From assembly GCF_030161435.1 (NCBI RefSeq), contig NZ_BSSV01000005.1, forward strand, positions 248,001 to 312,000: a stretch of 64,000 bases of DNA. Direction: 5' to 3'. Shown in pieces: positions 24,839-34,223 of the stretch (positions are counted from its first letter, which is position 1; the number at the start of each line of letters is the position of its first letter). This DNA is from Thalassotalea loyana (lineage in GTDB: Bacteria; Pseudomonadota; Gammaproteobacteria; Enterobacterales; Alteromonadaceae). The position numbers and the translations under genes were made by a program. Below the pieces are notes generated by a model, which saw nothing but the letters and a program-made list of their open reading frames with translations, was not told the origin of the DNA and made no database searches.

Positions 24839-25669
24839 ATGAAAACGATAGCTAAATGGCTAACACTTGCCATGATCATAAGTGTGATTTTCTTTGTTGA
24901 AATGAATGACTCAGTAAAGCTAAATGCGCCTAGCATGGTGGGAAGCACTGTCGAAGAAACTAAACACGAAATAGTGAGTCATCAAAATCATGAAGACAAT
25001 CTAAAGGCCGTTGTCGATAATGTTTCTCAATTTACATTTCAAGAGTATTTAGAAGACATAAATGATATCGACAGGACTCGCTATGAACAGCTTAATGACC
25101 GACTGTTTGGGATCTTGGCATTCAAAACGAAAGCGGAATATGACGTGTTGCGGCGCCATGGATTTCCGTCTATTGATGACTTTGAATATGTCGACATTCG
25201 CGACACGCGGGAACTTTCTAATCAACTGTATAATAGTATTAACCATTATCCTGAGTTTTCTGAAGGGGATGGGGTGAGTTACCATGCGTTAAGTACATTG
25301 AACCTACTTCAATCGCTTGCGGATTTGGAAAAAACCGTGCGGTACTACATTCCTGAGTATCAGCAAGGAGATAAATTTCCTAGAGATAATGACTGGCCTG
25401 AGGGCGAGAGACCTGAGCAAGTAACCGATCAATTTAAAAACATCGTGTTATCTTACTCTGTTGTTAAGGATGCTTCAGCTTTCGAATTACTGGCGCAGGC
25501 AAGATATCAGCAATTTGCTTTTAACGCTGATGATAATAACGATAAACGAGTGGTTGAAAAACTCGCTCAGGCAAACAAGCTATTAAAAGGAAATTCGAAC
25601 CTTGAAGTGTATGTTAAATCTAACTACGCAGGTGAATTAGCGTACTTTTACGAGCTATCAAAAAAATAA
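24839..25669 (+). CDS. Exported or membrane-anchored hypothetical protein
   Basis: A 276-residue protein starts with a hydrophobic segment (~7-21) that is a signal anchor or uncleaved signal, then an acidic, mostly helical region without recognisable motifs. YHALSTLNLLQSLADLEKTV and the C-terminal half look like helical repeats. There is no Cys after the first segment. AAGGG precedes the ATG at about 8 bases. It stands alone between divergent and convergent neighbours and has its own terminator. Confidence 0.65.
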   Translation: MKTIAKWLTLAMIISVIFFVEMNDSVKLNAPSMVGSTVEETKHEIVSHQNHEDNLKAVVDNVSQFTFQEYLEDINDIDRTRYEQLNDRLFGILAFKTKAEYDVLRRHGFPSIDDFEYVDIRDTRELSNQLYNSINHYPEFSEGDGVSYHALSTLNLLQSLADLEKTVRYYIPEYQQGDKFPRDNDWPEGERPEQVTDQFKNIVLSYSVVKDASAFELLAQARYQQFAFNADDNNDKRVVEKLAQANKLLKGNSNLEVYVKSNYAGELAYFYELSKK

Positions 25670-25685
25670 GTAAACGTTCTAAATT

Positions 25686-25713
25686 AAAAAAGGGAGTATT
25701 AGCTCCCCTTTTT
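25686..25713 (+). terminator. Bidirectional Rho-independent terminator
   Basis: AAAAAGGGAG and CTCCCCTTTTT form a hairpin with A and T runs on the two sides. It lies 17 bases after the stop of the 24839-25669 gene; yicC ends 70 bases downstream on the other strand. Confidence 0.8.
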
Positions 25714-25782
25714 ATTCTGTGATTTCTGCCAAAGAGAATACACACCGGCATATTGAATTAGATAAACTTTATTGAAAGAGTG

Positions 25783-26646
25783 CTACTCAATATTCTGGAT
25801 CTGCTCGCGCATTTGCTCGATTAATACTTTCAATTCAACCGCAGCGGCTGTGATGTCAGCATTAATTGATTTTGAGCCAAGGGTGTTAGCTTCACGATTG
25901 AATTCTTGCATCATGAAGTCTAAGCGACGGCCTTGTGGGCCACCTTTTTTCAAGATCTTTTGTGTTTCTTTTACGTGGCTGTATAAACGGTCGATTTCTT
26001 CATCTACATCCATTTTTTGAGCAAGTAATACAAGCTCTTGTTCTAAACGTTGTGACTCTGGTTCAATGCCAGCGTCGTTGAACTTTTCGATAATGCGGTC
26101 ACGTTGCCATTGAATAATTTCTGGCATGTGGGCTTTTACATTGTTTGCTTGCTCTGTAATCGCGTCTAAGCGTTGTTCAATTAACGCTTTCATGTTGCTA
26201 CCTTCACTTGCACGTGCGGCGATGAAGTCTTTAAGCGCTTGATCAAAGCCCGCTAAAATTTCAGCTTGAATTGCGTCCATGTCTGACTCTTCAGCTTCCA
26301 TTACACCAGGCCAGCGCATAATTTCTAATGGGTTAATTTGGCTATTTAACGTTTGCTCGTTCACCCAGTTTGCGTGTTTGATTAACTCGTTCGCTAAATT
26401 CTGGTTGAGTGTTAAATTGCTTTTTGCGGCAGGGTTTGCGTTGAAGCGCAATGCACATTCAACTTTGCCGCGATTTAATTGCTTGCGAAAACGTTCGCGT
26501 AATACCGGCTCTAAGCTACGAAATTGCTCTGGTAAGCGGAAGTAAGTTTCTAAAAATCGTTGGTTAACACTGCGGATTTCCCACACGGCGTTACCCCAGT
26601 CACCTTTTACCTCAACACGAGCAAAGGCAGTCATACTATGGATCAT
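25783..26646 (-). CDS. yicC: YicC family endoribonuclease
   Basis: The 287-residue length and both domains match YicC. The N-terminal part starts MIHSMTAFARVE and includes WEIRSVNQRFLETYFRLPE; the C-terminal DUF1732 part includes DVDEEIDRLYSHV, GGPQGRRLDFMMQEFNREANT and the final IKVLIEQMREQIQNIE-like helix. YicC-family proteins are ribonucleases tied to RNA decay and adaptation. Isolated single gene with its own upstream gap. Confidence 0.95.
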   Translation of the reverse strand: MIHSMTAFARVEVKGDWGNAVWEIRSVNQRFLETYFRLPEQFRSLEPVLRERFRKQLNRGKVECALRFNANPAAKSNLTLNQNLANELIKHANWVNEQTLNSQINPLEIMRWPGVMEAEESDMDAIQAEILAGFDQALKDFIAARASEGSNMKALIEQRLDAITEQANNVKAHMPEIIQWQRDRIIEKFNDAGIEPESQRLEQELVLLAQKMDVDEEIDRLYSHVKETQKILKKGGPQGRRLDFMMQEFNREANTLGSKSINADITAAAVELKVLIEQMREQIQNIE

Positions 26647-26795
26647 AAAATCTTTCCTATTAATTAGTTTTATAAGAATGAACCAGTGAATTATGCCTGA
26701 GCTGTTACGTTGTCGCTAGTAAAACCACCGCACTAAATAATCTGTTTACAGATAATTGATGTGTTTATCGACTTTTTAACAATAAGGTAAAATGC

Positions 26796-27497
26796 TTATC
26801 CGCGATAAAGCTCGTTAGCGGGTTTATACATTACCCAAGACGCTAATACGTATTTGTCGTTTGATATCGGTGTTCTACCGCGATGAGTATGGGTGAAGCC
26901 ACAAGGCGAGAGTACTAAACTGCCAGTCGTCGGTTTTATGCTAGCTTGCTGATACAAGAAGTCGGTTTCACCACCTTCTGGGACATCATTTAAGTATATG
27001 AGCCATAGCAGGGTACGATGCAAACTCTTTTGATTGGCATCGGTTGGGTGTGGGTAATGCTCAGAATGCCAATGACCAAAGTTGCCTTTTCCTGCATCGT
27101 ACTTTTGCATGTTGATATCGTCTAAAACAAAAATACTTTGAATGATTGATGTGAGCTTACTCTCGGGCAATTGCGGGATCATCTCAGGGGTTAGGGTTGT
27201 GAGTTTGCCCGTTTTCTCGTCTTGGATGCTAGGGCTAATCGCACCGGTAATAATATGCGGGTAGGCTTTAACATATTGAACTAAGCCTTGTAACACGAGG
27301 GCGTTGATTTGTTGGTGCTCTTGTTGCCAGTTTGCCAAGGTAGAAAGGTGAATATCCGTGCTGTTTTTCTTGCTGGTATCGACACCTGAACCAATACGCC
27401 CCTGTTGCTTATTGGGCTCTTGTTCGAATTTTTCTACTAACTGTTGGCAATAATCTGATGAAAGGGCGTGTTTAAATTCAACGATGAAGTGCTGCAT
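26796..27497 (-). CDS. 2-oxoglutarate/Fe(II) oxygenase, prolyl-4-hydroxylase-like
   Basis: This 233-residue protein shows the P4H-type double-stranded beta-helix. Iron ligands are probably His144 and Glu146 (GHWHSEHYP) and His205 (FTHTHRG), with Lys215 as 2-oxoglutarate anchor. LIYLNDVPEGGETDF is a strong family hallmark. HxE replaces the commoner HxD. The target protein or metabolite is unknown. It follows the GMC dehydrogenase operon on the same strand but is separated from it by a terminator. Confidence 0.8.
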   Translation of the reverse strand: MQHFIVEFKHALSSDYCQQLVEKFEQEPNKQQGRIGSGVDTSKKNSTDIHLSTLANWQQEHQQINALVLQGLVQYVKAYPHIITGAISPSIQDEKTGKLTTLTPEMIPQLPESKLTSIIQSIFVLDDINMQKYDAGKGNFGHWHSEHYPHPTDANQKSLHRTLLWLIYLNDVPEGGETDFLYQQASIKPTTGSLVLSPCGFTHTHRGRTPISNDKYVLASWVMYKPANELYRG

Positions 27498-27568
27498 AGT
27501 GTTGTTATTATTGTGATGCTCTACTGGCTGTTAACTTTATATTAACAAGGCGAGTAACACCAGAAGTA

Positions 27569-27592
27569 AAAAGGAGCCTTATGGCTCCTTTT
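27569..27592 (-). terminator. Terminator of the GMC dehydrogenase operon
   Basis: AAAAGGAGCC (27569-27578) and GGCTCCTTTT (27583-27592) form a 10-bp stem with a four-base loop. It lies directly after the GMC stop codon and has T/A runs on both sides, so it can act in both directions. Confidence 0.85.
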
Positions 27593-29284
27593 TTAAGCGG
27601 TTTTCCATTGTTGCTTAATATGCTCAGCAACACGGAATGAGTTAGCGTAAATGGTATAGGTGTATGGCACACTACCACCCGTTGGCATAAATGAACCGTC
27701 TGTCACGTATAGGTTGTTCACCTCGTGTGCTCGGCAGTTTTTATTTAGCACCGAGGTATTTGGATCATCGCCAAAGCGACAGCCTCCGGCCATTAAGTTA
27801 GTTGGCGGATACGAGCTGACCGATGAAGAAACGTTCTTCGCGCCCATGGCTTTTAATACCGTTTCGGCTTTCTCAGCAATGTATTCACCTACTTTTAAGT
27901 CGTGCTCATGAAAACCAATACGCACTTTAGCGACAGCATCGCCCCATTTGTCAGTAACATCAGGATCAAGCTCAACAAAACAATTGTCGGTTGGTAACCA
28001 GTCGTTAAACACTTCAAAACGTAATGTTTTATAGGTGGTGAACTCTTGTTTTAGGTTTGTTTTTAATTGCTCACCCCAAACAAGGTTGTCGTTGTTGTCG
28101 TATTGCGAACCACGTGCACGGGCAATTGGATTTTGATAGAACAGAAAATCAATGGTGCCGCCTTTTGCGCGTTTGCCAAATGCTTTATCGTCTATCTCAT
28201 ACCAATCTTGTAGTGCGCGGTTAAGAAATGGTCCTACAACGCGCAGTTGTGCTTCTTGATTATCTGTTAAGTCGTCAAAAAAGAAGTCACCTCGACCAGT
28301 ACCACCAGCGCTAAATACTAAGTTTTTGCCGACTTGGCCGTGATTATTTGCCAAGCCATTTGGGAACTTTTTGCCCTTAGAAGCCAGTAATAGTCGTGAG
28401 GTTTCAACTGCTTGGCAAGCAACCACATAGATCTTTGCTTTTACTTCAACGCTACGACGTTTTTTGTCGTAGTACCAAACCCCTGAAATTTCACCGTTAT
28501 CGTCGGTAGCGATCTTGTACACTTTGGCATGTGGCGTAATGGTACAGTTACCTGTTGCCACCGCATGGTTTAATAGTGCTGCACGGCCACTACCTTTGGC
28601 ACCTGAAGAGCAGCCATAGCTACTACAATACCCTGAGTATTCACAACTTCTTCTTCCCATGGCTGGTTGCGACAATACGGCGCGTGCTACAGGTAAGCTG
28701 TGGTAGTTCATCTCGCTGGCGGTTTTATCTATCCAGCTAGCAACCGGGTGCTCTGCAATAGGTGGAAATGGGTAGTCAGCTTCACTGCGAGGCTCTTTGT
28801 AAGGGTGATCTACAACCTTACCAGATACTCCCACTAAGTGATCTACCTTGGTATAAAACGGCTCTAGCTCGTCATAACTAATTGGCCAGTCGGCCACGTT
28901 AGCGCCTTCGATTGCGCCAAATTCTGATTTCAAACGAAAGTCGATGGGTTTTAAACGATGAAAGTAACCACTCATAAAGTTTGAAGATCCACCTACAACA
29001 GTGCCGTTCCAAAAGGTCCAGCCTGAATCGCTAGTCGCTTCTTTTTGCCAGAACGACTCGCCATTCGCGTCTTCGTACTCTTCTTCAATAACGTGCTGCT
29101 CTTCCGTTAATTTCGGGTTGTATGCGTCACGTAAACTAATTGCAATCTCGTCTTTGTAGAAGTCGTCTTCGGTTAGCCATGGGCCTTTTTCTAATACAAC
29201 TACTTTTGCGCCGGCTTTCGACAATTCATAGGCAATAGGCGATGCACCAGCACCACTGCCGATAATACAAATATCATAACTCAT
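27593..29284 (-). CDS. GMC-family FAD oxidoreductase (gluconate 2-dehydrogenase large-subunit type)
   Basis: The FAD-binding start CIIGSGAGASPIAYELSKAG lies at ~5-24, FWNGTVVGGSSNFM near 110 is the second flavin motif, and GCSSGAKGSGRAALLNHA lies near 215. The C-terminus has CRFGDDPNTSVLN, NNLYVTDGSFMPTGGSVPYTYTI with the region of the catalytic base. Length 563 fits flavoprotein subunits of periplasmic sugar or alcohol dehydrogenases. It has no own signal peptide; the co-encoded Tat-signal small subunit (4-base overlap) probably carries it across the membrane. The substrate cannot be read from the sequence. Confidence 0.88.
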   Translation of the reverse strand: MSYDICIIGSGAGASPIAYELSKAGAKVVVLEKGPWLTEDDFYKDEIAISLRDAYNPKLTEEQHVIEEEYEDANGESFWQKEATSDSGWTFWNGTVVGGSSNFMSGYFHRLKPIDFRLKSEFGAIEGANVADWPISYDELEPFYTKVDHLVGVSGKVVDHPYKEPRSEADYPFPPIAEHPVASWIDKTASEMNYHSLPVARAVLSQPAMGRRSCEYSGYCSSYGCSSGAKGSGRAALLNHAVATGNCTITPHAKVYKIATDDNGEISGVWYYDKKRRSVEVKAKIYVVACQAVETSRLLLASKGKKFPNGLANNHGQVGKNLVFSAGGTGRGDFFFDDLTDNQEAQLRVVGPFLNRALQDWYEIDDKAFGKRAKGGTIDFLFYQNPIARARGSQYDNNDNLVWGEQLKTNLKQEFTTYKTLRFEVFNDWLPTDNCFVELDPDVTDKWGDAVAKVRIGFHEHDLKVGEYIAEKAETVLKAMGAKNVSSSVSSYPPTNLMAGGCRFGDDPNTSVLNKNCRAHEVNNLYVTDGSFMPTGGSVPYTYTIYANSFRVAEHIKQQWKTA

Positions 29285-29916
29285 GACTTAGTCGATTCCT
29301 CTTTGGTCACTTGGCTGACGGAAATGCGGTGACTACCTGGTAGTTCGAAATAACGTTTGCCTTTAGGCGGTAATGGGAAACCCGCTTGATGTTCAAGCCA
29401 CTGCCAGCCAATACCGTCTGGGTTGCCGCCATAACTTGGCGCGGAAAGCGACGCTTCATAAATATAATTAATTAGCGTGTTAATCCAGTTATAGCCGGCG
29501 TCAGAATTGCTGATCGCGCGCAGCATTTTTTCTTTCGTTGCGGTATCAAGCGCAGCGAAGTCTTGTTGGGTTTGGCTTTGACTATAGCCATTTAACCAAC
29601 CTACCCCTTTTTTGATGAAGTCTTTTTCAGCTTCGTCTACTGGTTGTGTTTTGATTAACACATAAAGGTATTGGGTAATTTGTAGCTCTTTAGCACCAGG
29701 GCCTGATTCAGAACTCGGTAATAAATGATTAACCACAGCATCAAGTGTTAACCAAGGCTCTTGACTTAAATTAACCGTTGATGTGTTACCTGAAAGTGCA
29801 ATGCTTGGCATGGCGACAATCGCGGTAGCGCCAGCGGCTGATTTCAGCACACTTCGACGTGATACTTTATTTTTGTACCAACTGGGTGTTTGGTAGTGCT
29901 TATCGAAAAACGACAC
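29281..29916 (-). CDS. Gluconate 2-dehydrogenase subunit 3-like protein with Tat signal
   Basis: A twin-arginine signal (SRRSVLKS at ~19-26, then an Ala-rich hydrophobic stretch) is followed by a helical domain of the gluconate 2-dehydrogenase subunit 3 family (LDAVVNHLLPSSESGPGA, then NTLINYIYEASLSAPSYGGN and GWQWLEHQAGFP). This small subunit chaperones and exports the GMC flavoprotein whose gene it overlaps by 4 bases. The third, cytochrome c subunit of classical complexes is missing here; the di-haem protein at 30535-31602 may play an electron-transfer role. Confidence 0.87.
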   Translation of the reverse strand: MSFFDKHYQTPSWYKNKVSRRSVLKSAAGATAIVAMPSIALSGNTSTVNLSQEPWLTLDAVVNHLLPSSESGPGAKELQITQYLYVLIKTQPVDEAEKDFIKKGVGWLNGYSQSQTQQDFAALDTATKEKMLRAISNSDAGYNWINTLINYIYEASLSAPSYGGNPDGIGWQWLEHQAGFPLPPKGKRYFELPGSHRISVSQVTKEESTKS

Positions 29917-29925
29917 AAGTTCCTC

Positions 29926-30441
29926 CTAGTTACCTGCTTGAATAGCTAATGCTTTTTCACCTTCAGGTTGCCAGTTTTCGATAAACGTTAACCATTGCGT
30001 ACGTGAGTAGCTTTCGTCATCTAAAAACTCAGCGGTATCTTTCGACAATAACATTTTGCCCGTTGCTGTCGTAACGTACATGTGTGGATAACCTTCAACT
30101 GGCGGTAAGCCTTTCATAAAGTCGGCGTTTTCGTTTGAATCGCTAACATTTACTTTTAATAGCACAAAATTACTATGAAGTTTTTGATAAATATCAGGAT
30201 TGTCTTTTAAAAACTTGTCCATTTTGTGACACCAACCACACCACTCACCACCAATTTTGATCAGAATGTTACGGTCAGTTTCTTTAGCAAGGTTAATGGC
30301 ATGAAGCGCGTCTTTGAACGGATCGCGAGTATCGTCAAACGCTTTACTGTATTGAGGTAAGGTATGTTCTAACGGAGAAGCCGACACTTGGCTGGTAAAA
30401 GCAAGTGCCAGCGTTAATAGCGCACTAAAAGCGAATTTCAT
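29926..30441 (-). CDS. Periplasmic thioredoxin-fold protein (WCGWCHK)
   Basis: A signal peptide (MKFAFSALLTLALAFTSQVSA) precedes a thioredoxin-like domain with the redox site GEWCGWCHKMDKFL, as in the DUF255/thioredoxin_7 group. The cis-Pro segment is VEGYPHMYV. The frame opens upstream at 30534, but the ATG at 30441 begins the signal peptide and has GGGA upstream. It lies between the di-haem peroxidase and dehydrogenase genes, which suggests a role in their cysteine or cytochrome maturation. Confidence 0.82.
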   Translation of the reverse strand: MKFAFSALLTLALAFTSQVSASPLEHTLPQYSKAFDDTRDPFKDALHAINLAKETDRNILIKIGGEWCGWCHKMDKFLKDNPDIYQKLHSNFVLLKVNVSDSNENADFMKGLPPVEGYPHMYVTTATGKMLLSKDTAEFLDDESYSRTQWLTFIENWQPEGEKALAIQAGN

Positions 30442-30534
30442 TATACTGATTTCCCATTTTCTTAAGTAACGTACTAACAGACCTTGTGAGTTAATACATT
30501 CTTTCAATACGTTAAAATCAGTATAAGGTATCAA

Positions 30535-31602
30535 TTAGTTTATGTCGCCTCCGATTGGCAAGCCACTCGGTACCCGCTCTGGGATCTGGCGTGATAAGGA
30601 CGGCGTATTTAATGTACGTAAAAAAGCTTCGAGCTTACCGAAGTCATCGTCGCCAAGACTAACATCTAAGTCGTCCCGACCTTCATAGAGACTAATGGCG
30701 CTACCAAGTGTTTCTCGCTCACCTGTGTGCATGTATGGAGCGGTTGCTGAAATATTACGAAGGCTGGGTGTTCGCACTGCGGGCGAATGTTCTAATACCG
30801 GTTGTGTTTCGTGAATCAGGTTATCGGAAAGCATAGGACCACTGTGGCAGCGGGCACAGCCAGCGTCGATAAATTTATTTAAGCCAGCAACTTCTTCAGC
30901 GTTGAAAACCGAAGTATCACCTGCAATGAATTGGTCAAAGCGACTATTACCTGCGAATAATGTTCGTTGGTACGTTGCCAGCGCTTTTGCCACCAGCGAC
31001 ATGGTGATTTGTTCTTCATTGGGAAACGCTTCACTAAAGAGTGCTTGGTACTCTTGAATATTGGCTAATCGTGCTTCAATGGTGGGGAAAATGTCCGCTT
31101 CACTTATTGCTTCACCACGCATTTCAATGGCATTAGCAATTGGGCCCAGGCTTTGTGTTTCAAGTGAGTCAGCGCGTAAATCCCAAAAATAAGGGCCGGC
31201 AATGAAGTTATCTGGATCCGTGTTTAATTGAAACCCTGTGAATGCTGTATTTGCAACCGTCGGTGCATGAATGGGGGTTTCAGCAAAACCAATGCGGTCA
31301 GGGCCAAGGCCGACACCATCGACACCAATAGAGAATTTTCGCCCATCCGCCCAGCCAAAATCAGGATGGTGACAGCTGGCACAGGCAACGTTTTCGTCAC
31401 CGGATAATATTGGGTCCCAAAAGAGAAATTCACCAAGCTTGGCTTTTGCCTCTGTGTACTGATTGTCTTGAGGGAAAATGGCTTGTTGAGGGAGTGCGCT
31501 AAAATGATTTGTATAATCATCTCGTACAGTTGTATCACCTTCGTCTTCTTGACAGCCAGCAAGTAAGCCACAGAAAACAGCTAATGCGATAAGTTTTTGC
31601 AT
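30535..31602 (-). CDS. MauG/cytochrome c peroxidase family di-haem lipoprotein
   Basis: The N-terminus is a lipoprotein signal with lipobox LLAGC (Cys17). Two haem sites are present: CASCH at 74-78 and CARCH at 249-253, matching bacterial di-haem peroxidases. LGEFLFWDPILSGDENVACASCHHPDF and RTPSLRNISATAPYMHTGE are family hallmarks. It probably reduces peroxide or oxidises a protein partner in the periplasm. It is the first gene of the minus-strand operon that continues with the thioredoxin-like, small and GMC subunits. Confidence 0.9.
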   Translation of the reverse strand: MQKLIALAVFCGLLAGCQEDEGDTTVRDDYTNHFSALPQQAIFPQDNQYTEAKAKLGEFLFWDPILSGDENVACASCHHPDFGWADGRKFSIGVDGVGLGPDRIGFAETPIHAPTVANTAFTGFQLNTDPDNFIAGPYFWDLRADSLETQSLGPIANAIEMRGEAISEADIFPTIEARLANIQEYQALFSEAFPNEEQITMSLVAKALATYQRTLFAGNSRFDQFIAGDTSVFNAEEVAGLNKFIDAGCARCHSGPMLSDNLIHETQPVLEHSPAVRTPSLRNISATAPYMHTGERETLGSAISLYEGRDDLDVSLGDDDFGKLEAFLRTLNTPSLSRQIPERVPSGLPIGGDIN

Positions 31603-31711
31603 GATAACACCTTCATATCACGTTTCGGATGCATGAAGTTAGCATGCTGTATGTCTAAAAAATGTCGAATGGTGGGAGTCTTGGTGCAAATAAGATTTTA
31701 TCGCACTGGCT

Positions 31712-31741
31712 GTGTCATATTTGCTCACATGGCATTATAAT
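31712..31741 (+). promoter_or_regulatory. Candidate promoter of rph-pyrE
   Basis: A perfect TATAAT (31736-31741) lies 34 bases before the ATG, with GTGTCA (31712-31717) at 18 bases as a four-of-six match to the -35 box. Confidence 0.55.
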
Positions 31742-31775
31742 TACGCCAATTTTAGTTTTATAGGAATGTCATATC

Positions 31776-32489
31776 ATGCGTCCAAGTGGTAGAACTCCGG
31801 GACAGATTCGTCCAGTAACCATTACTCGTAAGTTCACAGCACACGCTGAAGGTTCAATTTTAATCGAATTTGGTGACACAAAAGTCATCTGTACTGCTAC
31901 GGTTGAAGAAGGTGTGCCACGCTTTTTAAAAGGCCAAGGTAAAGGTTGGGTGACGGCTGAATACGGTATGTTACCGCGTTCTACTCATACTCGTATGCGT
32001 CGTGAAGCTGCTTCTGGTAAACAAGGCGGTCGCACAATGGAAATTCAACGTTTAATTGCTCGTTCATTACGTGCTGCGGTTGATTTAACGGCATTAGGTG
32101 AAAACACAATAACAATTGATTGTGACGTGATTCAAGCTGACGGTGGTACACGTACCGCGTCTATCACAGGTGCATGTGTTGCATTAGTTGAAGCGCTTAA
32201 CTACATGCGTGCAAAAGAAATCATCAAAACTAACCCGTTAAAGCACATGATCGCTGCGGTTTCTGTAGGGATTTATCAAGGTGTACCAATTGCTGATTTA
32301 GAATATGTTGAAGACTCAGCAGCTGAAACAGACATGAACGTTGTGATGACTGACACTGGCAAGTTAATTGAAGTACAAGGTACGGCAGAAGAAGAGCCGT
32401 TCAGCTTCGATGAAATGAATGAAATGATGCAGTTAGCAAAACACGGTATTAACGAACTATTCGACGCACAAAAATCAGCGTTAAACTAA
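31776..32489 (+). CDS. rph: Ribonuclease PH
   Basis: RNase PH is a phosphorolytic 3'-5' exoribonuclease that trims tRNA 3' ends. [55 protein letters not shown] and the late [19 protein letters not shown] block are all diagnostic. Length 237 is standard, so unlike the frameshifted rph of E. coli K-12 it is intact. pyrE follows after 13 bases in the usual rph-pyrE order. Confidence 0.97.
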   Translation: MRPSGRTPGQIRPVTITRKFTAHAEGSILIEFGDTKVICTATVEEGVPRFLKGQGKGWVTAEYGMLPRSTHTRMRREAASGKQGGRTMEIQRLIARSLRAAVDLTALGENTITIDCDVIQADGGTRTASITGACVALVEALNYMRAKEIIKTNPLKHMIAAVSVGIYQGVPIADLEYVEDSAAETDMNVVMTDTGKLIEVQGTAEEEPFSFDEMNEMMQLAKHGINELFDAQKSALN

Positions 32490-32502
32490 GTTAGGGGTCA
32501 TT

Positions 32503-33144
32503 ATGAAAGCGTATCAAAAAGAATTTATTGAATTTGCTCTTTCTAAGCAGGTTTTACGTTTTGGCCAATTTACTTTGAAATCTGGTCGCACAAGCCCGTA
32601 CTTTTTCAATGCTGGTTTATTTAATACCGGTGGTGACTTAGCTCGTTTGGGCCGTTTTTATGCGTCTGCATTAGCGGATGCGAAAATCGATTTTGATTTG
32701 TTATTTGGTCCTGCATATAAAGGTATTCCAATTGCTACTACAACAGCTGTTGCGTTAGCCGATCATCATAATATGGACATGCCATACTGCTTTAACCGTA
32801 AAGAAGCTAAAACACATGGTGAAGGTGGCAACCTAGTGGGTAGTGCACTTGAAGGCAAAGTGATGTTGGTTGACGATGTTATTACTGCTGGTACGGCAAT
32901 TCGTGAATCAATGGAAATCATTAAAGAGAATGGTGCTGAGCTTTCTGGTGTACTAATTGCGCTTGATCGCCAAGAAAAAGGCAAGGGTGAGTTATCGGCG
33001 ATTCAAGAAGTTGAGCGTGATTTTGGTACTCAAGTTGTATCAATCGTTACGTTAGGCGACTTAATTAGCTATTTAGAAGATAAGCCAGAAATGGCCGAGC
33101 ACTTAGCGAATATTAAACAATACCGCCAAGACTACGGTATTTAA
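32503..33144 (+). CDS. pyrE: Orotate phosphoribosyltransferase
   Basis: PyrE forms orotidine 5'-phosphate from orotate and PRPP in pyrimidine synthesis. The PRPP-binding motif is [17 protein letters not shown], and [16 protein letters not shown] and [13 protein letters not shown] are family hallmarks. Length 213 equals E. coli PyrE. It is co-transcribed with rph and ends at a strong terminator. No attenuator-like leader is visible in the 13-base gap between them. Confidence 0.97.
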   Translation: MKAYQKEFIEFALSKQVLRFGQFTLKSGRTSPYFFNAGLFNTGGDLARLGRFYASALADAKIDFDLLFGPAYKGIPIATTTAVALADHHNMDMPYCFNRKEAKTHGEGGNLVGSALEGKVMLVDDVITAGTAIRESMEIIKENGAELSGVLIALDRQEKGKGELSAIQEVERDFGTQVVSIVTLGDLISYLEDKPEMAEHLANIKQYRQDYGI

Positions 33145-33160
33145 GTAATACGCGTTTGAT

Positions 33161-33190
33161 AAAAACAGCGACTTTTAAGTCGCTGTTTTT
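33161..33190 (+). terminator. Bidirectional terminator between pyrE and the LysR gene
   Basis: AAAAACAGCGACTT (33161-33174) and AAGTCGCTGTTTTT (33177-33190) are exact inverted copies, with A and T runs on either side. It ends at the LysR stop codon and serves both convergent genes. Confidence 0.9.
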
Positions 33191-34090
33191 TTATGCCTGC
33201 AATTTAACAAAGTACTGTTTTAGAAAGTCTAATAACAATCTTATTTTCTTGGCTTTGGCGCTACCTGGCGGGAATACACCATAGATATCAATACTGGGTA
33301 GTTGGTAGTCGTCTAACAGCCGAATCAAACTACCTGCTTGGATTTTGGGCATAGCGTCGTATAGCGGAATTCTCGCAATGCCATGACCACCTTCAACAAA
33401 TGCGGTGCGTGCGGCAGCATTGTTTGTGGTAATAGCCCCTTGTGGCTTAATTGAAAAACTGCGTGTTCCTTGTGAAAGTTCGAGCGACTGCGCAGCGAGT
33501 TTATACAATACCCATTTGTGGCGAGCTAAATCGGTTGGCTGTGTTGGAATACCGTGCTGCGTTAGATAAGCAGGTGATGCACATAAACAGGTGGCAAGCG
33601 TTGTTAATTTAGTGGCTTGTAAGCTTGAGTCTTTCAACGCAGCTCCACGAATAGCAATGTCGATACCGGATTTCATTATGTTTTCAACTTCGTCTGAGAG
33701 CATGACGTCGAGCTCTATTTTCGGATAGCGTCGACTAAATTCATTTAAAGCCGGAACAATTAATTGCAGACCTGCATTCACCGGGCAGGTGATCTTGATA
33801 AGGCCTTCAGGTTCTGACTTTACGTTTTCAATTTGTTGGTTTGCTTCGCTGGCTTGCTCAGCAATAATTCGGCAGTGTTCAAAATAACGCTCACCAGCTT
33901 CAGTTAGTGATAACGCGCGAGTTGACCGATTAATGAGTTTTACCGATAAATGCTCTTCAAGCTTCTTAATGTGATAACTAACAACAGCGCGTGACAAACC
34001 AAGATGTTTCGCTGCACCACTTAATGTGCCCTGCTCCACCACTTTGGCAAATACCACCATACTTTTTAAATGCTCAAATGAAATATCCAC
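33191..34090 (-). CDS. LysR-family transcriptional regulator
   Basis: The winged helix-turn-helix (GTLSGAAKHLGLSRAVVSYHIKKLEE region) lies at ~18-50 and the periplasmic-binding-like effector domain spans ~90-295. The SRALSLTEAGERYFEHC linker is typical of the CrgA/AaeR-like subgroup. It is divergent from the DJ-1/PfpI gene, which is the likely target since LysR regulators usually control the gene next to them. Confidence 0.9.
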   Translation of the reverse strand: MDISFEHLKSMVVFAKVVEQGTLSGAAKHLGLSRAVVSYHIKKLEEHLSVKLINRSTRALSLTEAGERYFEHCRIIAEQASEANQQIENVKSEPEGLIKITCPVNAGLQLIVPALNEFSRRYPKIELDVMLSDEVENIMKSGIDIAIRGAALKDSSLQATKLTTLATCLCASPAYLTQHGIPTQPTDLARHKWVLYKLAAQSLELSQGTRSFSIKPQGAITTNNAAARTAFVEGGHGIARIPLYDAMPKIQAGSLIRLLDDYQLPSIDIYGVFPPGSAKAKKIRLLLDFLKQYFVKLQA

Positions 34091-34223
34091 TGTTAGCTCC
34101 TCATTTCCTACCGAATCATTGTATCAATAATTGAAACATAAAGGTTTATTTTGTCTGCATTGTTAGGATTATTTGGTCAACGTAGAATGGGTTTATTCAT
34201 TTTGTTCACAGCAGAGAAAGACA

